Of a stretch of DNA of 64,000 bases, positions 1 to 11,340 are shown one piece after another (position 1 is the first letter of the stretch; each line of letters begins with the position of its first letter). This DNA is from Apostichopus japonicus. Its lineage: Eukaryota; Echinodermata; Holothuroidea; Aspidochirotida; Stichopodidae. Below the pieces are notes generated by a model, which saw only the letters and a list, made by a program, of their open reading frames with translations, did no database searches and was not told where the DNA came from. The DNA lies in the NCBI RefSeq assembly GCF_037975245.1, contig NC_092582.1:1014001-1078000 (forward strand), read 5' to 3'. The position numbers and the translations under genes are program-made.

Positions 1-1
1 C

Positions 2-2271
2 AAGTTAAAAATCCTGATTACATTTTTCAAGAAGAAAGCAAACAGGAAGTGGACTTGGATAAGTCCAGACAGAGCGACAAAGAATGAAATTGATTTTATC
101 CTTTCATCAGATCTAAACATTGTCAAGGACGTAAATGTTCTCAACAAAGTCAACATAGGCAGCGACCACAGAATGGTAATGGGGAAGTTTCAAATCAACA
201 CTAAGTTAGAGAGACAGAAGCTACTTAGACCAAAGTATAGCAACATTAACCTACACAAACTCACAGAAAGAAACCATGAATTCCAACTGGAACTAGCAAA
301 CAAGTTTGGTAAACTTAACGACGAGTGGAGAGAGCAAGATCTAGACACATGGAACCAAGAGACAATAGACATCATTCAAGAAACTGCACTCAATGTAGCA
401 GGCAGGAAACCCAAAGACAGAGTTAGCAAACTATCAGTCAGCACAAGGAAACTGATTGGAAAACGTAGACAGATGAAGATGGACAGTCAAGGTACTGACA
501 ACATAGAGTACAGGGAAACCTGCAAAACTATCAAGAAGAAGATACGTGAGGATGTCAGAAACTACAACACCAAAATGATACATGACACAATAGAAAAAAA
601 CAGGAGTATTAAGAAAACCAACAAGAAGCTTGGCCAGGGAACAAAGAAAATCAATAAACTTCTGGACTCAAATGGGCAGGAAATAACAGACCAGGATGAT
701 ATTCTGCGGAGAATAGAGAAATTTTATGAAGAACTATACCAAAGCAATCAGCAAACCGGAGACATAGATGATTCTCAGGAGAAAGTACCTAAAGTTGAAT
801 GCTGGGAAGTAGAATATGCTTTAAGCCAAATGAAACGGGGCAAGGCCCTGGACAGGACAACATAATGATGGACACACTAAAAGAAACAGGGGATGCAGTT
901 AATAAGGAACTGGCAAAGCTCTTCACAGCTTGTCTTCACCAAGGGAAGGTGCCTCAAAAGTGGAAAGATGCCAACATGATAATATTGCACAAAAAAGGAG
1001 ACAAAAGGGACTTGAAGAACTACCGGCCCATTAGCCTTCTTTCCAATATATACAAGCTTTTTACAAAGATTCTGACAAACAGACTGGAAAGACTTCTAGA
1101 CGACAACCAACCAAGGTCCCAGGCGGGATTCAGAAGAAATTTCTCAACAATAGATCACATTCACACCCTCAACCAACTGAAGGAAAAATGTCAAGAGTTC
1201 GAGTATGTGTCACTTTCGTGGACTATGAGAAAGCTTTCGATTCCGTTGAAACCTGGGCAGTGCTCGAGGCACTGAAAGAGCAAGACATCAACCCTAACTA
1301 CATCAAAGTAATCAAAGACATCTATACTGGCAGCACAACTACTGTTAAGTTACATAAAGAAAGCAACAAAATACCAATAAGGAAAGGAGTGAGGCAGGGA
1401 GATACCATATCTCCAAAGCTCTTTACAGCATGCTTAGAACACATCTTCAAAGACATCAATTGGGAAGATAAAGGTATCAATGTGAATGGGGAGAAGCTCA
1501 ACCACCTCCGTTTTGCTGATGATATAGTCATAATAGCTAACAACTTCAACGAAATGGAGAGCATGCTACAGGACTTGGATATAGCAAGCAGGAAAAGAGG
1601 ACTGAAAATGAATATGAAGAAGACCAAAGTAATGGCAGACCAATCAGTTAAACACAAACCAATCATCATTAATGGAACAGAATTGGAACATGTATCTGAA
1701 TACATTTACCTGGGACAAAGGTTCACTCTCACCGAAAGGAATCAAGATAATGAAATAAGGAGGAAGATCAAAGCAGGGTGGCAAGCATTTGGCAGATACA
1801 GCCACATCATGAAGGGCAATCTACCGTTATGCTTAAAAAGGAAAGTGTATGACCAATGCATCCTCCCATCAATGACATATGGACACTAACAATTAAAATG
1901 GAAAGAAAGTTAGCAGCCGCACAACATAACATGTAGAGGAGTATGCTTAACATAACATACAAAGATCACAAAACCAATAAGTGGATAAGGGAACAGACAA
2001 AGTTACAGGATATAATGGAAGTAATCAAACATCGTAAATGGACATGGGCCGGCAATGTCACTAGAAGGGGAGATGGAAGATGGAGCACGCTAACCACTGT
2101 ATGGACACCGCTTGACGGGAAAAGGAACAGAGGCAGGCAAAGAAAGAGATGGAGAGATGAAATACAGAAATTCTGGAATGAAACCAATTGGTACACACAT
2201 GCAAGGGAGAGAGAGAGAGTTGGAGATATCATGCTGAGGCCTTCATCCAGCAGTGGATCGACAACGGCTGA
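2..2271 (+). pseudogene. RTE-like non-LTR retrotransposon (LINE), 5'-truncated by the window edge, frameshifted
   Basis: This is a dead LINE polyprotein copying RNA into DNA at a nicked target. Seen: the first open frame (2-865) begins inside the C-terminal part of an AP-type endonuclease (NEIDFIL, then GSDHR near 150-170). Reverse transcriptase follows: KNYRPISLLSN and QAGFR in the second frame, then FVDYEKAFDSV (motif A, about 1215-1247), RKGVRQGDTISP (motif B) and FADD (catalytic motif C, 1512-1523) in the third. A C-terminal block with KWTWAGNV and RGRQRKRWRDEI sits in a fourth frame. The ending FIQQWIDNG plus TGA lies at about 2242-2271 in yet another frame. At least four frameshifts (near 850, 1190, 1890-1940 and 2220) separate these blocks, so it cannot make an intact protein. 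The C-terminal block is typical of RTE/BovB-type elements; the clade call is from motif memory. Confidence 0.85.
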
Positions 2272-2285
2272 AGAAGAAGATACTA

Positions 2286-3690
2286 ATATTAGTGGAAGAA
2301 CAATGTTGTACTTATGTCTGATGTTTGATGTACTAATAATACCGCCAGTACTATGATGTACTAATGTATGATTTACTAATGATACCGCCAGAACTATGAT
2401 GTACTAATGTATGACGAATTGTGTACTAATGTACGATGCATGATGCACTAATGATACAGCAAGTACTATGATGTACTACTGTATGATGTATTTCGCACTA
2501 ATGTATGATGTACTAATGAAACAGACAGTACAATGATGTACCAATGTATGACGTATGATGTACTAATGCTATTGCCAGTACTATGATGTACTAATATATG
2601 ATGTATTGCGCACTAATGTATGATGTACTAATGAAACAGACAGTATAATGATGTGCTAATGTATGATGTATGATGTACTAATGCTACCGCCAGTACTATG
2701 ATGTACTAATGATACCGCCAGAACTATGATGTACTAATGTATGACGAATTGTGTACTGATGTACGATGTATGATGTACTAATGAAACAGACAGTACAATG
2801 ATGTACCAATGTATGACGTATGATGTACTAATGATACCGCCAGTACCATGATGTACTAATGTTTGATTAATAATGTACCAATGAAACAGACAGTACAATG
2901 ATGTGCTAATGTATGATGTATGATGTACTAATGCTACCGCCAGTACTATGATGTACTAATGATACCGCCAGAACTATTAGGTACTTATGTATGATTTACT
3001 AATGATACCGCCAGAACTATTAGGTACTTATGTATGACGAATTGTGTACTAATGTAGGATGCATGATGCACTAATGATACAGCAAGTACTATGATGTACT
3101 AATGTATGATGTATTGCGCACTGATGTATGATGTAATAATGAAACAGACAGTACAATGATGTACTAATGTTGATGTATGATGTACTAATGATACTAACAG
3201 CATTATGATGTACTAATGAATGATGTACTAGCACTGCATGTACAATGTTGTACTCATATATGATGTACTAACGATACCGCTAATACAAGGATGCACTTAT
3301 GTATGAGGTATGATGTAATAATGATACCGCCAGAACTATGACGTACTAATGTATGATTTATGATATCATAATGACACTGCCAGTACTATGATGTAATAAT
3401 GTATATAATATGATGTACTAATCATACTACCAATACAATAATGTACCAATGTATGATGAATGATGTGCTGATGGTACTACTAGTACTATGATGTAGGCAT
3501 GTATGATGCGTGATTTATGATCTACTAATGATAATATCAGTATTATGCTGTACTAATATATGATGTATGATGTAATAATGATACTACCAGTATTATGGTG
3601 TACCAATGTATGATGTATGATTTACTAATGATACCGCCAGTACTTTGATGTTCTAATCTATAGTGTACTTATGTATGATGCACTTATGTT
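2286..3690. repeat. Degenerate minisatellite directly 3' of the LINE
   Basis: About 1.4 kb of imperfect tandem repeats built from ATGATGTACTAATG and GATACCGCCAGTACT blocks, with a higher-order variant carrying GAAACAGACAGTA. Units vary by indels, so there is no single exact period. It begins about 15 bp after the LINE stop codon. RTE-type LINEs commonly end in short tandem repeats, so expansion from the LINE tail is likely (inference). Confidence 0.85.
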
Positions 3691-4383
3691 ACTTAGGGAC
3701 ATCAACATTTCCATAGAAATTGTTGCTATTGCAGCCTCAATAGGCTAAACCAACCAATATATCATCCTCTCTACGGGCGTGATGACATAACTAATTTGGG
3801 TGTGTTTGGGTATCTGAGTGAACAAAAAAAGTTGTGTCACGAACTTCTTAACAATATTTTACTGTTTGACTTCAAATGCGGTGGGTGTTGGACATGGGCA
3901 TTGGATGAACGGCCTCTGTGACCTATGACATCATTGAGTTAAATGTAATGGTTCAAAGAACCTAAAACAGCTATTTTGGCCAGTATGTGTGTACCAAAAT
4001 GACAAAATAGCTGAAATGCACACATCCATTTGATATCTGCAAGATTGTAGCGAATTAATTAATGAAAAACGTGTTTCGCAAACTACTCATTAACTTTAAC
4101 GCCGGTGAACTCCAAACTTGTTTGGTATGTGCCTGGATAGGTTGTAGAATATGCGTTATTAATGCTGTCATAGGGCTTAAGATGAGAGTTCAAAATTATT
4201 ATAACAACAACAGCATTTTGGCATTTACACTTCTACCAAAGTAAAGATATGGGCAAACTTATCTTACTACAGTACTTTACTCGATTTTAAACGCCAAAGG
4301 TCATGTGATCAAAGGATGACAAATGTTTAGTTTGGTTAAACGTGTGCGAAAACGTGCTTTGGAACTTTTTCTATCAACATGAA
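3691..4383. other. No gene seen; possible degenerate dispersed repeat
   Basis: No exon or RNA gene is visible. Phrases such as 'gtgtcacgaact', 'gacatgggc', 'gacctatgacatcattga' and 'accaaaatgacaaaatagc' resemble phrases at about 22.7-23.2 kb, suggesting two old copies of one dispersed repeat. Confidence 0.4.
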
Positions 4384-4586
4384 CAGGGGCGGATCCAGGG
4401 GGGGCCCGGGGGGCCCGGGCCCCCCCTTTTTGAAAATCCTGATTTTTTTTTTTTTTTTTTGATTTTTTTTTATCGCGTTCGAGGGAAAGTGCCCCATGCG
4501 TGATCAGTGGCGTAGCTACGGGGGGCCTGAAATTGCAGACATGAGATCCATATTTTCAGGCTAGGTACATGCTGCTTAGAATACTC

Positions 4587-4683
4587 GGGAAGTGCCGTTT
4601 CCGGCCATCTGGGGGGTTTGTAAAGCCAAAAATTTTCTTGTACGCTCCGCGCCAACCGATGATGGCGCTCCGCTTAGATAGTC
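4587..4683 (+). repeat. GC-rich subterminal module, copy a
   Basis: About 97 bp running from GGGAAGTGCCGTTTCCGG to the ending CGCTCCGCTTAGATAGT, with the hairpin-prone core GCGCCAACCGATGATGGCGC. The same module occurs at six other places in this window, near the ends of TIR elements. Confidence 0.75.
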
Positions 4684-5037
4684 TTACGTTCAGGCACGGC
4701 TGGACCAGTCAGACCCCCCCCCCTGTCACAAATCCTGCATCCGCCCCTGATATGTCATTGAATATTCCACAAAACAACTTTTTATGTCCACGAAACTGTC
4801 GAAACATGATTTTCACTACTGGTAGAGATATAAAATATTGGGAATTCTGAATTTCCTGCAAACATGCGGCTGTGCCTGTTCAATACTCACTACTGTATCG
4901 CCTTAAAAAATGATGAGTGGAAATAGTTTCTCCAGGACCGTATCGTATCGTGGGTATCGAGTGCGTCTGATATACGAACGTACGTAGTACGTACGTACGT
5001 ACGTCTATGATGATATGCACTGTACTGTACTGATAAA

Positions 5038-5265
5038 AACATAGGTGAATTTCACTCCATGGGAGTGATCACTGAGCACATTCCGGTATAAGAGTGAATT
5101 TCCACTCCATTGGAGTAAATCTTAACTCCTAATAGAGTTATATTCACTCATATTAGGAGTGAGGGTTAACTCCAATAGAGTTAAATTTTACTCTTAATTT
5201 GAAGTGCGCCGAGTGATCACTCCAATGGAATGAAATCCACTCATTTGTTTTTAGAGTGTTGCTAG
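5038..5265. repeat. Palindromic MITE-like element
   Basis: About 225 bp with imperfect inverted ends: GTGAATTTCACTCCATGGG on the left, and on the right the complement of CCAATGGAATGAAATCCAC. The interior repeats ACTCC and GGAGT motifs in both orientations. It can fold on itself and has no coding frame. Confidence 0.55.
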
Positions 5266-5667
5266 ATATATGAAGAAGAAATTTACATACCAATACATGT
5301 TATCGGTCATCGATTGGCACAAAAAGCCAGATTCTGATGACAGCTGCCTCAAGAAACCCAATAAATGGCCTAATAAGCACCGAGCCATCAATGTGGACCA
5401 TTACCGAAACATCGATGCGTGTTAGTCTTCCACCCCCTTCCTCTAATGCTATTTAAGTCCACATGTGGGCATATCCTGCAAATCTACCGGTAGCCCACAG
5501 GGGTTTGAGTTGGGAGAAAAGCCTTGACAGCTTGAAACGACAAATGATGCCAACTTCCCTCAAGTTTAAAGTCTGGCTGAGTTGGCAAGGCCAGTCAGCA
5601 TGAAAGAGAAAAAACTTTTTTTGCATTTCTGTCACCAAAGTTGCACATCATTTTGGTTGCTATTTTG

Positions 5668-5765
5668 CCTCACAGGTGCCATCTCCTGCGATCTGGGGGG
5701 TGCTGAAATCTCAAATTTTTTCTGTACGCTCCGCGCCAACCAAGGTGGCGCTCCGCTTAGATAGT
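5668..5765 (+). repeat. GC-rich subterminal module, copy b
   Basis: Matches copy a from CAGGTGCCATCTCC to CTCCGCTTAGATAGT, about 75 bp inside the right end of the 4505-5840 element. Confidence 0.75.
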
Positions 5766-6274
5766 AAACTCCGCCCGCCCCCCACAAGAAAGAACAGCCC
5801 CCGATGCCCCCCCACTCAAAAAATCCTAGCTACGCCACTGTGCGTGTAATTTTTTGTAAAATAAATTTGCAAAAAGAGTACACCATCATTCTGATAAAGT
5901 GAAGGTGAGAGGGGCACTCTGACTGCATCAATAGTCTCCATCTGGAAGGGGGCATCCAAGATGAAATGGCCTGGAGTAGCCTGGTAAAAAGTAGTTTTCA
6001 TCACCACCTACTCCCCAAAGACGTAAATCCCAGCTCATTGCTCGAAATTGCAAATATATGCCCGGCAAACCATGAATACATGATTTATTGGAAATAAATT
6101 TTACTCCAAACTTTCACGAAAAGTAGCACCAGATTGCACCGAGGACCTCCATATTTTGTGAAATTTTCCCAAAGGGGAGGGGGCACCCACTCCCCTTAGA
6201 CCCCTCCCCCAGGACGACGATTAGGCATTTCCCATCTGGGCCCCCCCTTCGGCGAAATCCTGGATCCGCCACTG

Positions 6275-7214
6275 ATGAAGTCTATGAAATTCAAACTTGA
6301 GATGTAGTATCCCCATTGAACTATTGCGTTCAGGGTCAAATGTCAAATAACCCAAACCAGCAGTTTGAAATTACGCGAATACAACAATGAGCAGGCAACT
6401 GAACCCAACACATCCACGTAGGATATTTACATTGCATTAGCTAATGTCACATAGTCAGTGGAGGCCAATGAAGGCCAAGGCATCAAAGTTGGCCAAAGTT
6501 TTATTTACATTTAGAAATTGCCCGAAAATGACCTGTATATTAGATTTCGGTTGCTGGGTTTTTATTGCTCAAGTAATACGGACTCCTAGCTAATTTACTC
6601 CATATTCAGTACCGGTACATTTGTTTTGTGTGTGCTAATAATCTCATTCACATTCTGTTACAAATTTTCGAAAAAGCTTTTTTGGTTTCCAAGATATTCA
6701 AATTTGAACTTTTGATAAATCTAGGAAACGTATTAACTATGTGCAAACTATGACCTTATTATGGTAACCCCTAATTATGAGCCGATATAATTATCATTTT
6801 AATACTGTGATGTTCCCGTTTTCAAAGAAGACATAACATATTTCAAAAAATCGCCCTAGGCTGTGTTCAGTGTTGAGGTTGTGAAAACAAAGGAATAAAA
6901 CAACATAAAATAAGGCAGCTCCTCCATCTACACCATCAATGTGCATAATAAGCTGTTTATTTCATAAAGTTAGAACTGAGAAAAGACCTATAAAGTGGAC
7001 AATCTTTGGTGGATTTTGATGGAAGTTGCAGCTATTTTCAAGATATAAAATGCCAATTAGAGTGTTAAGGACAACATGTTCATACGTGTCCGTAAACCTT
7101 CAACAAAATTGCTTAAAATTTGTTGGAAAATAATTTGTTCTTTTGACTATTTTGCACATGCTAAAATAGCAAATATCTGAAATTGACATATATACATTCG
7201 AGAAATAATAGCTA
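6275..7214. other. AT-rich stretch with no recognised gene
   Basis: No sushi, WAP or other domain exon was found on either strand. If gene 1 has further 3' exons they should lie in or beyond this stretch, but none is supported. Confidence 0.4.
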
Positions 7215-7219
7215 TTGAG

Positions 7220-8202
7220 TTAATTTTGTAATGAATGTTAAAGCATACTGGTCATAGACCCACATTTTATGGATGAGATCTGCAACTCAATGGATTGCCT
7301 ATTTTCCGTTTCTATAGAAGAAAATTCTTAGTGATTCACATGGACCCTATATGTGAGTTAAAATGAATATACTGGCTGAATTAGGCAATCACACGTGATG
7401 CACCTGAAGCTAAACAGAGACGGATTGAGGCAATCCCTCATTACTTGGGAGGAGGTAGTGGATGAGTGCAATCACAAATACAACACGGTAATTCAATTCC
7501 TACCTTGTGAGCAGCTGACTGATAAGCCTGACCATAGCCCGTTTAGTTCACATGTACGTTCTTGATCTCCAGCCACGTTTGTGTAACCAACGTTACACTG
7601 GTAAGTCGCAACAGTACCCACTATTCTTGTTTCTGAATCATAAGTGACCTGTCCATTGGCGGGTGAATTTAAAGAATCACAATGCACTTCTGTGAAAGTG
7701 ACATACATACGAGAATTAATGACTATTTCAATTAATTGTTTAAATAAATGTTAAAGCATACTGTTCATATACCCACATTCTATAGATGAAATCTGCAACT
7801 CAATGGATTGCCTACTTTCCGTTTCTTAGGAGAAAATTCTTAGTGCCTTTTCATTGACCCTATATTTTTGTTAAAATGAATAAACTGGCTAAATTAAGCA
7901 ATCACACGTACGACACCTGAAGCTAAACAGGGACGGATTGAGGCAATCCGTAATTACTTGGGAGGAAGTAGTGGATGAGTTCAATTACAAATGCAACACG
8001 GTAATTCAATTCCTACCTTGTGAGCAGCTGACTGGTAAGCCTGACCATAACCCGTTTTGTTCACATGTACGTTCTTGATCTCCAGCCACGTTTGTGTAAC
8101 CAACATTACACTGGTAAGTCGCAATAGTACCCACTATTCTTGTTTCTGAATCATAAGTGACATGTCCATTGGCGGGTGTATTCAAAATGTCACAATGCAC
8201 TT
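7220..8202. repeat. Tandem duplication of a CCP exon plus its 3' intron, 513-bp offset
   Basis: The segments 7220-7689 and 7733-8202 align along their whole length: intron phrases such as 'ctgcaactcaatggattgcct' and 'cggattgaggcaatcc', then the CCP coding sequence. The donor sites are exactly 513 bp apart. The difference level looks moderate, indicating a fairly recent duplication inside gene 1. Confidence 0.9.
7504..7689 (-). CDS. CCP/sushi exon of gene 1 (exon 4)
   Basis: A 186-bp phase 1-1 exon encoding one complement control protein module. The four CCP cysteines are visible in VHCDS, TYQCNVGY, RTCELNG and VSCSQG, with the Trp of NGLWSG between cysteines 3 and 4. The acceptor is TTTCACAG before AAGTGCATTG and the donor is CAAG/GTAGGA. 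The exon is a recent duplicate of the second CCP in the neighbouring exon. Its acceptor corresponds to an in-frame coding sequence (AGTACAG) in that exon, so an intron was either lost there or gained here. The transcript must continue beyond it because the donor is intact and no stop is reached. Confidence 0.85.
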
Positions 8203-8385
8203 CTGTACTGCGTTCGCAAACTGGTGGATTTCCAGACCAATGTTTATGGCCCAGACAAGTCCTAGTTGCATTGCCCACCAATCTGTAACCATGGTTACAG
8301 GTATATGTGGCAATCGCATCTATGGTTCTTGTCATAGGATCTACAGAACTGGTGCCATTTAAAATAGGCGGGATGCTAGGACATT
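8017..8385 (-). CDS. Double CCP/sushi exon of gene 1 (exon 3)
   Basis: A 369-bp phase 1-1 exon (123 codons) holding two complete CCP modules with no intron between them. The first runs from ECPSIPPILNG through YTCNHGYRL and RTCLGHKHWSG to PPVCERS. The second runs from VHCDILNTPANG through YQCNVGYT and RTCEQNGLWSG to VSCSQG. Each shows the C-C-C-W-C pattern and the GY motif after cysteine 2. The acceptor TCTACATAG/AATGTCC and donor CAAG/GTAGGA are both good. A one-exon CCP pair is unusual in this window, where all others are one module per exon. Confidence 0.87.
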
Positions 8386-9225
8386 CTATGTAGAAAAGAA
8401 AAAGATGTTAGTGTCATGTTTCAGGTCAAACTTCAATAGGCTATGTTGGTTAAGAATCTTAACGTAGATGAATCACTTATATTCAATTAAATGTATATAC
8501 ACATTTCGTTACTATATGAATGGTGGTTTTCGTTACTTTTTCTTTTGTCCAGAAAGAAATATTTAGGTGTTGCTCCTCTAAGGAGGTCGCCAGTTCATTT
8601 TGTTCATAGCCTTTTATCGCACTTTACGCACACCGTAGCCCATACAGACGCTACTATCTTAATGGTGACATAAGGCATTGCCTCTTTTTGATTTATCCCC
8701 TTCCCACCTCAAGTCTCTCCTTGGTATCTAGCGAAAGGTAACCGCCAACGATGATTCCAATGTAAACGACAATGCTCTCCCAAAAGTGTACATGCAAAGG
8801 CATTTTTAGGTTTTTCCTGCCTTATACCAATACCCCGTGGTGAACAATTTGTGTTATTTTGTACTAACGTATAAACATAAAGGTATTTAAACTAGTTGAA
8901 CATTATTTTGCAGAATTAGACATTTTATATGAACATTGAAACTTGTCTAGCAAAATCAACATTTAAATAGATAATTATTTGTTGCTTTGTTGGATACAGG
9001 TAAAGAAAAGGAACTAGTGCATAGTTCATTACTGCATGATAAGCTTCAAGTTAAACCGTGTGACCTGAGAATACAAATTATATTCATACAGTGTCTCAAA
9101 ATGTTATTTATATGGCGGTCAAGAGGTCGCTAGTCGCGATCAAGTGCCATTAGTATTGACTAATGCTCCGTACATCGTCAGTGAATCCTGAAGACGCCTC
9201 TCGGATAAGATGTTTCAGAGCTTAC
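8386..9225. other. Intron 2 of gene 1
   Basis: AT-rich sequence between the WAP-like and double CCP exons. No further exon, repeat array or RNA gene was recognised. Confidence 0.5.
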
Positions 9226-9366
9226 TTACTTTCTTGAGGCAGCTTGCACCACAGCGGCCGTCACACTGACACTCCCTGTTCTGTTTCCTACAGGTTCCAT
9301 CTGATCTGCATGCTCTTTCACAGGGCCGTCTTGCGTCGACTTCATTTCTTACGACACATTCTTGCG
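9226..9366 (-). CDS. WAP-like eight-cysteine exon of gene 1 (exon 2)
   Basis: A 141-bp phase 1-1 exon encoding a small domain with eight cysteines: EC, RPC, RAC, GTC, REC, QC, GRC and ASC. The spacing of the last seven is C-x3-C-x5-C-x5-C-x-C-x3-C-x3-C, ending CDGRCGASC. This is the WAP four-disulfide core spacing, except that the adjacent CC pair is split by one residue (CQC). The acceptor is AATAG before CGCAAGAATG, or 6 bp further in at CAAG. The donor at GTAAGC keeps phase 1; a GTAAGT four bases earlier would change phase and is less likely. WAP domains commonly inhibit serine proteases or act as antimicrobials; no target can be predicted here. Confidence 0.75.
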
Positions 9367-9407
9367 CTATTGAACGAGAAGACGAATCTTATTTTGACGT
9401 ATTTCTC

Positions 9408-9997
9408 ACCATTAATACCTCACCATTTCATTTAATGATACCTCACCATTGATACCTCACCATTTCCTTCTAATGATACCTCACCATTTATACCTCACCA
9501 TTTCCTTTAATGATACCTCAACATTAATACCTCACCATTTCTTTCTAATGATACCTTACCATTGATACCTCATCATTTCTTACTAATGATACCTCACCAT
9601 TGATACCTCACCATTTCCTTCTGATGATACCTCACCATTTATAAATCACCATTTCCTTTAATGATACCTCAACATTAATACCTCACCATTTCTTTCTAAT
9701 GATACCTTACCATTGATACCTCATCATTTCTTACTAATGATACCTCACCATTGATACCTCACCATTTCTTTCTAATGTTACCTCACCATTTATACCTCAC
9801 CATTTCCTTTAATGATACCTCAACATTAATACCTCACCATTTCTTTCTAATGATACCTAACCGTTGATACCTCATCATTTCTTAGTAATGATACCTCACC
9901 GTTGATACCTCAACATTTTTATCTAATGATACCTCACCAATTATACCTCACCATTTCTATCTAATGATGCCTCACCAATTATACCTCACCATTTCTT
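9408..9997. repeat. Minisatellite in intron 1 of gene 1
   Basis: About 590 bp of imperfect tandem repeats with a period near 39 bp, built from two half-units: ATACCTCACCATT and ATTTCTTTCTAATG. Higher-order similarity is visible about every 120-160 bp. Confidence 0.9.
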
Positions 9998-10261
9998 ACT
10001 TCTGCCTGGGTTTATAATGTGCATTTTTAAGTATTTTCACAATATGATATAAATCTTACTTTGGCAAGGTGTTGAACTGGTCTCACCTGCCGTTTACGTC
10101 TCAGTATTAGTATACACAGGACACAGGCCCAACTCAGCAAACACACACAGGTTGGCTTACAGATTTAAAATCCACTGATATCTTTGCAATGTCTGTAAAT
10201 GGAAAGGTTTCCTATAAGGTGGGTATTGTTAAAGATATGTTGTATTAAATGTATATCTTAC

Positions 10262-10343
10262 CATATATTTCTTGAATCTTCCCAAGGATGACCACAAGTA
10301 ATAGCAGTTGTAGCGTCCACTTGACAATCATTGTAGCCAGCAT
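10262..10343 (-). CDS. Signal peptide exon of gene 1 (exon 1)
   Basis: An 82-bp coding exon with start codon at 10343-10341 and a strong phase 1 donor (ATATG/GTAAGATA). The 27 codons give a short N-region, then a hydrophobic core LQLLLLVVILG: a classic secretion signal. A second in-frame ATG (10331) could also start it. An in-frame stop lies upstream of the first ATG. The donor phase matches the phase 1 acceptor of the WAP-like exon at 9366, which supports the gene model. The promoter would lie at higher coordinates, next to the foldback element at 10.5-11.3 kb. Confidence 0.75.
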
Positions 10344-10504
10344 GTACCTGGTCAGCACGGCGTTCACGAAAAGTATTACTCAATGCAGTGAAATTCTGTG
10401 CATAGAGTGTCAACTAAGGAGATTGTCTTTTGAATAAGAGTGATTTCCTTTGAACATGCTTTACTATTGTTTCCGAGATATCCGGACGTCAATGGGTTAT
10501 TGGC

Positions 10505-11340
10505 GGAATGCCATATGTACCAAAAATGTCTAAAACAATAAAAGCATGTCCAAAAATAATACGAGCGTATCCAAGATAATATGAGACTGTCGAAAGATGA
10601 ACATGTCGAATGTAACTGCTAACTTCATTATTGTAGTGAACATTTTGGGATGTTGAATTCACGCCATTTGTTGCAAAATGTCCAGAATAACATAATCATG
10701 TCCAAATGTATACAAACATGTCCAAACTAATATGAGTATGTCAACAAATAATATGAGCATGTCCAAAATAATATTAGAGTGTCGAAAAATTATATGAATA
10801 TGTCGAATGTAAATGCTAACTTCAACTTTGTAATAACCATTTAGGCGTTTGAAGTTACGCCATATGTTCTAAATATCGAACGTTTTATTTTGGTGTGCTG
10901 AAAACAAATACAGCATATGAAGTATATGTATGTTAATGTATGTGTTTATATTTCAATGATATTTCGGTCGAGAATGATATTATTTTCGAGATAATATGAG
11001 TTGAGTTGTTTCGTAGCGCGAGTGGTCAACCGAACCTAAGGTGCTGTGACTATCAGTGTGTTACCAAGAATCATTGTGTCCAACACAACATATGGCGTAA
11101 CTTAAGGCGCCAAAATGTTCACTACAAAGTTGAAGTTAGTAGTTAAATTCGACCCTCTTGTATTATTTTTCGACACTCTTTCAATATTTTGGACATGCTC
11201 ATATATTCTTTCGACACTGATATCATATTTTAAACATGCTCATATTATTTTTGGACATGTTGTATTAGTTTCGACATGTTTATATCAATTTGGAAATACT
11301 CATATTGTTTTGAACATTTTTGAAACATATGGCATTCCTT
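10505..11340. repeat. Foldback element with minisatellite arms, upstream of gene 1
   Basis: The left arm starts GGAATGCCATATGTACC and the right arm ends with the complement of GGAATGCCATATGTTTC. Both arms are filled with repeats of ATGTCCAAAATAATATGAGC. The left arm holds two copies in tandem (restarting near 10,660) and the right arm one inverted copy (about 11,085-11,340). No coding frame is visible. It lies about 160 bp upstream of the gene 1 start codon, so it may overlap the promoter. Confidence 0.75.

Larger units (their letters stand above)
4505..5840. mobile_element. Inner hAT-like non-autonomous element
   Basis: Ends CAGTGGCGTAGCTACG (4505) and CTAGCTACGCCACTG (to 5840) are inverted repeats. 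Flanking octamers TGCGTGAT and TGCGTGTA agree at 6 of 8 positions, consistent with an aged 8-bp target duplication as made by hAT elements. It carries copies of the GC-rich subterminal module near 4587 and 5668. No transposase was seen. Confidence 0.5.
4384..6274. mobile_element. Nest of TIR-bounded DNA transposon remnants
   Basis: The left end CAGGGGCGGATCCAGG (4384) matches, inverted, the right end CCTGGATCCGCCACTG (to 6274). A further inverted end, TGCATCCGCCCCTG, lies at 4749. Five bases, ATGAA, flank both outer ends. Runs of G or C follow each end. No transposase reading frame is recognisable, so these are non-autonomous or decayed. The pairing of ends is inference because several insertions overlap. 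Confidence 0.55.
7504..10343 (-). other. Gene 1: secreted WAP/CCP protein (partial gene model)
   Basis: Exons in transcript order are: signal peptide 10343-10262, WAP-like 9366-9226, double CCP 8385-8017 and CCP 7689-7504. All junctions are phase 1 with GT-AG borders, so the reading frame runs through. The last exon seen ends in a donor, so at least one more exon must lie to the left, but none was recognised before the TE nest and LINE. The product is probably an extracellular multi-module protein. CCP modules usually bind other proteins, often in complement-like or adhesion roles, and WAP modules often inhibit proteases or kill microbes. The function here is inference. Confidence 0.7.
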
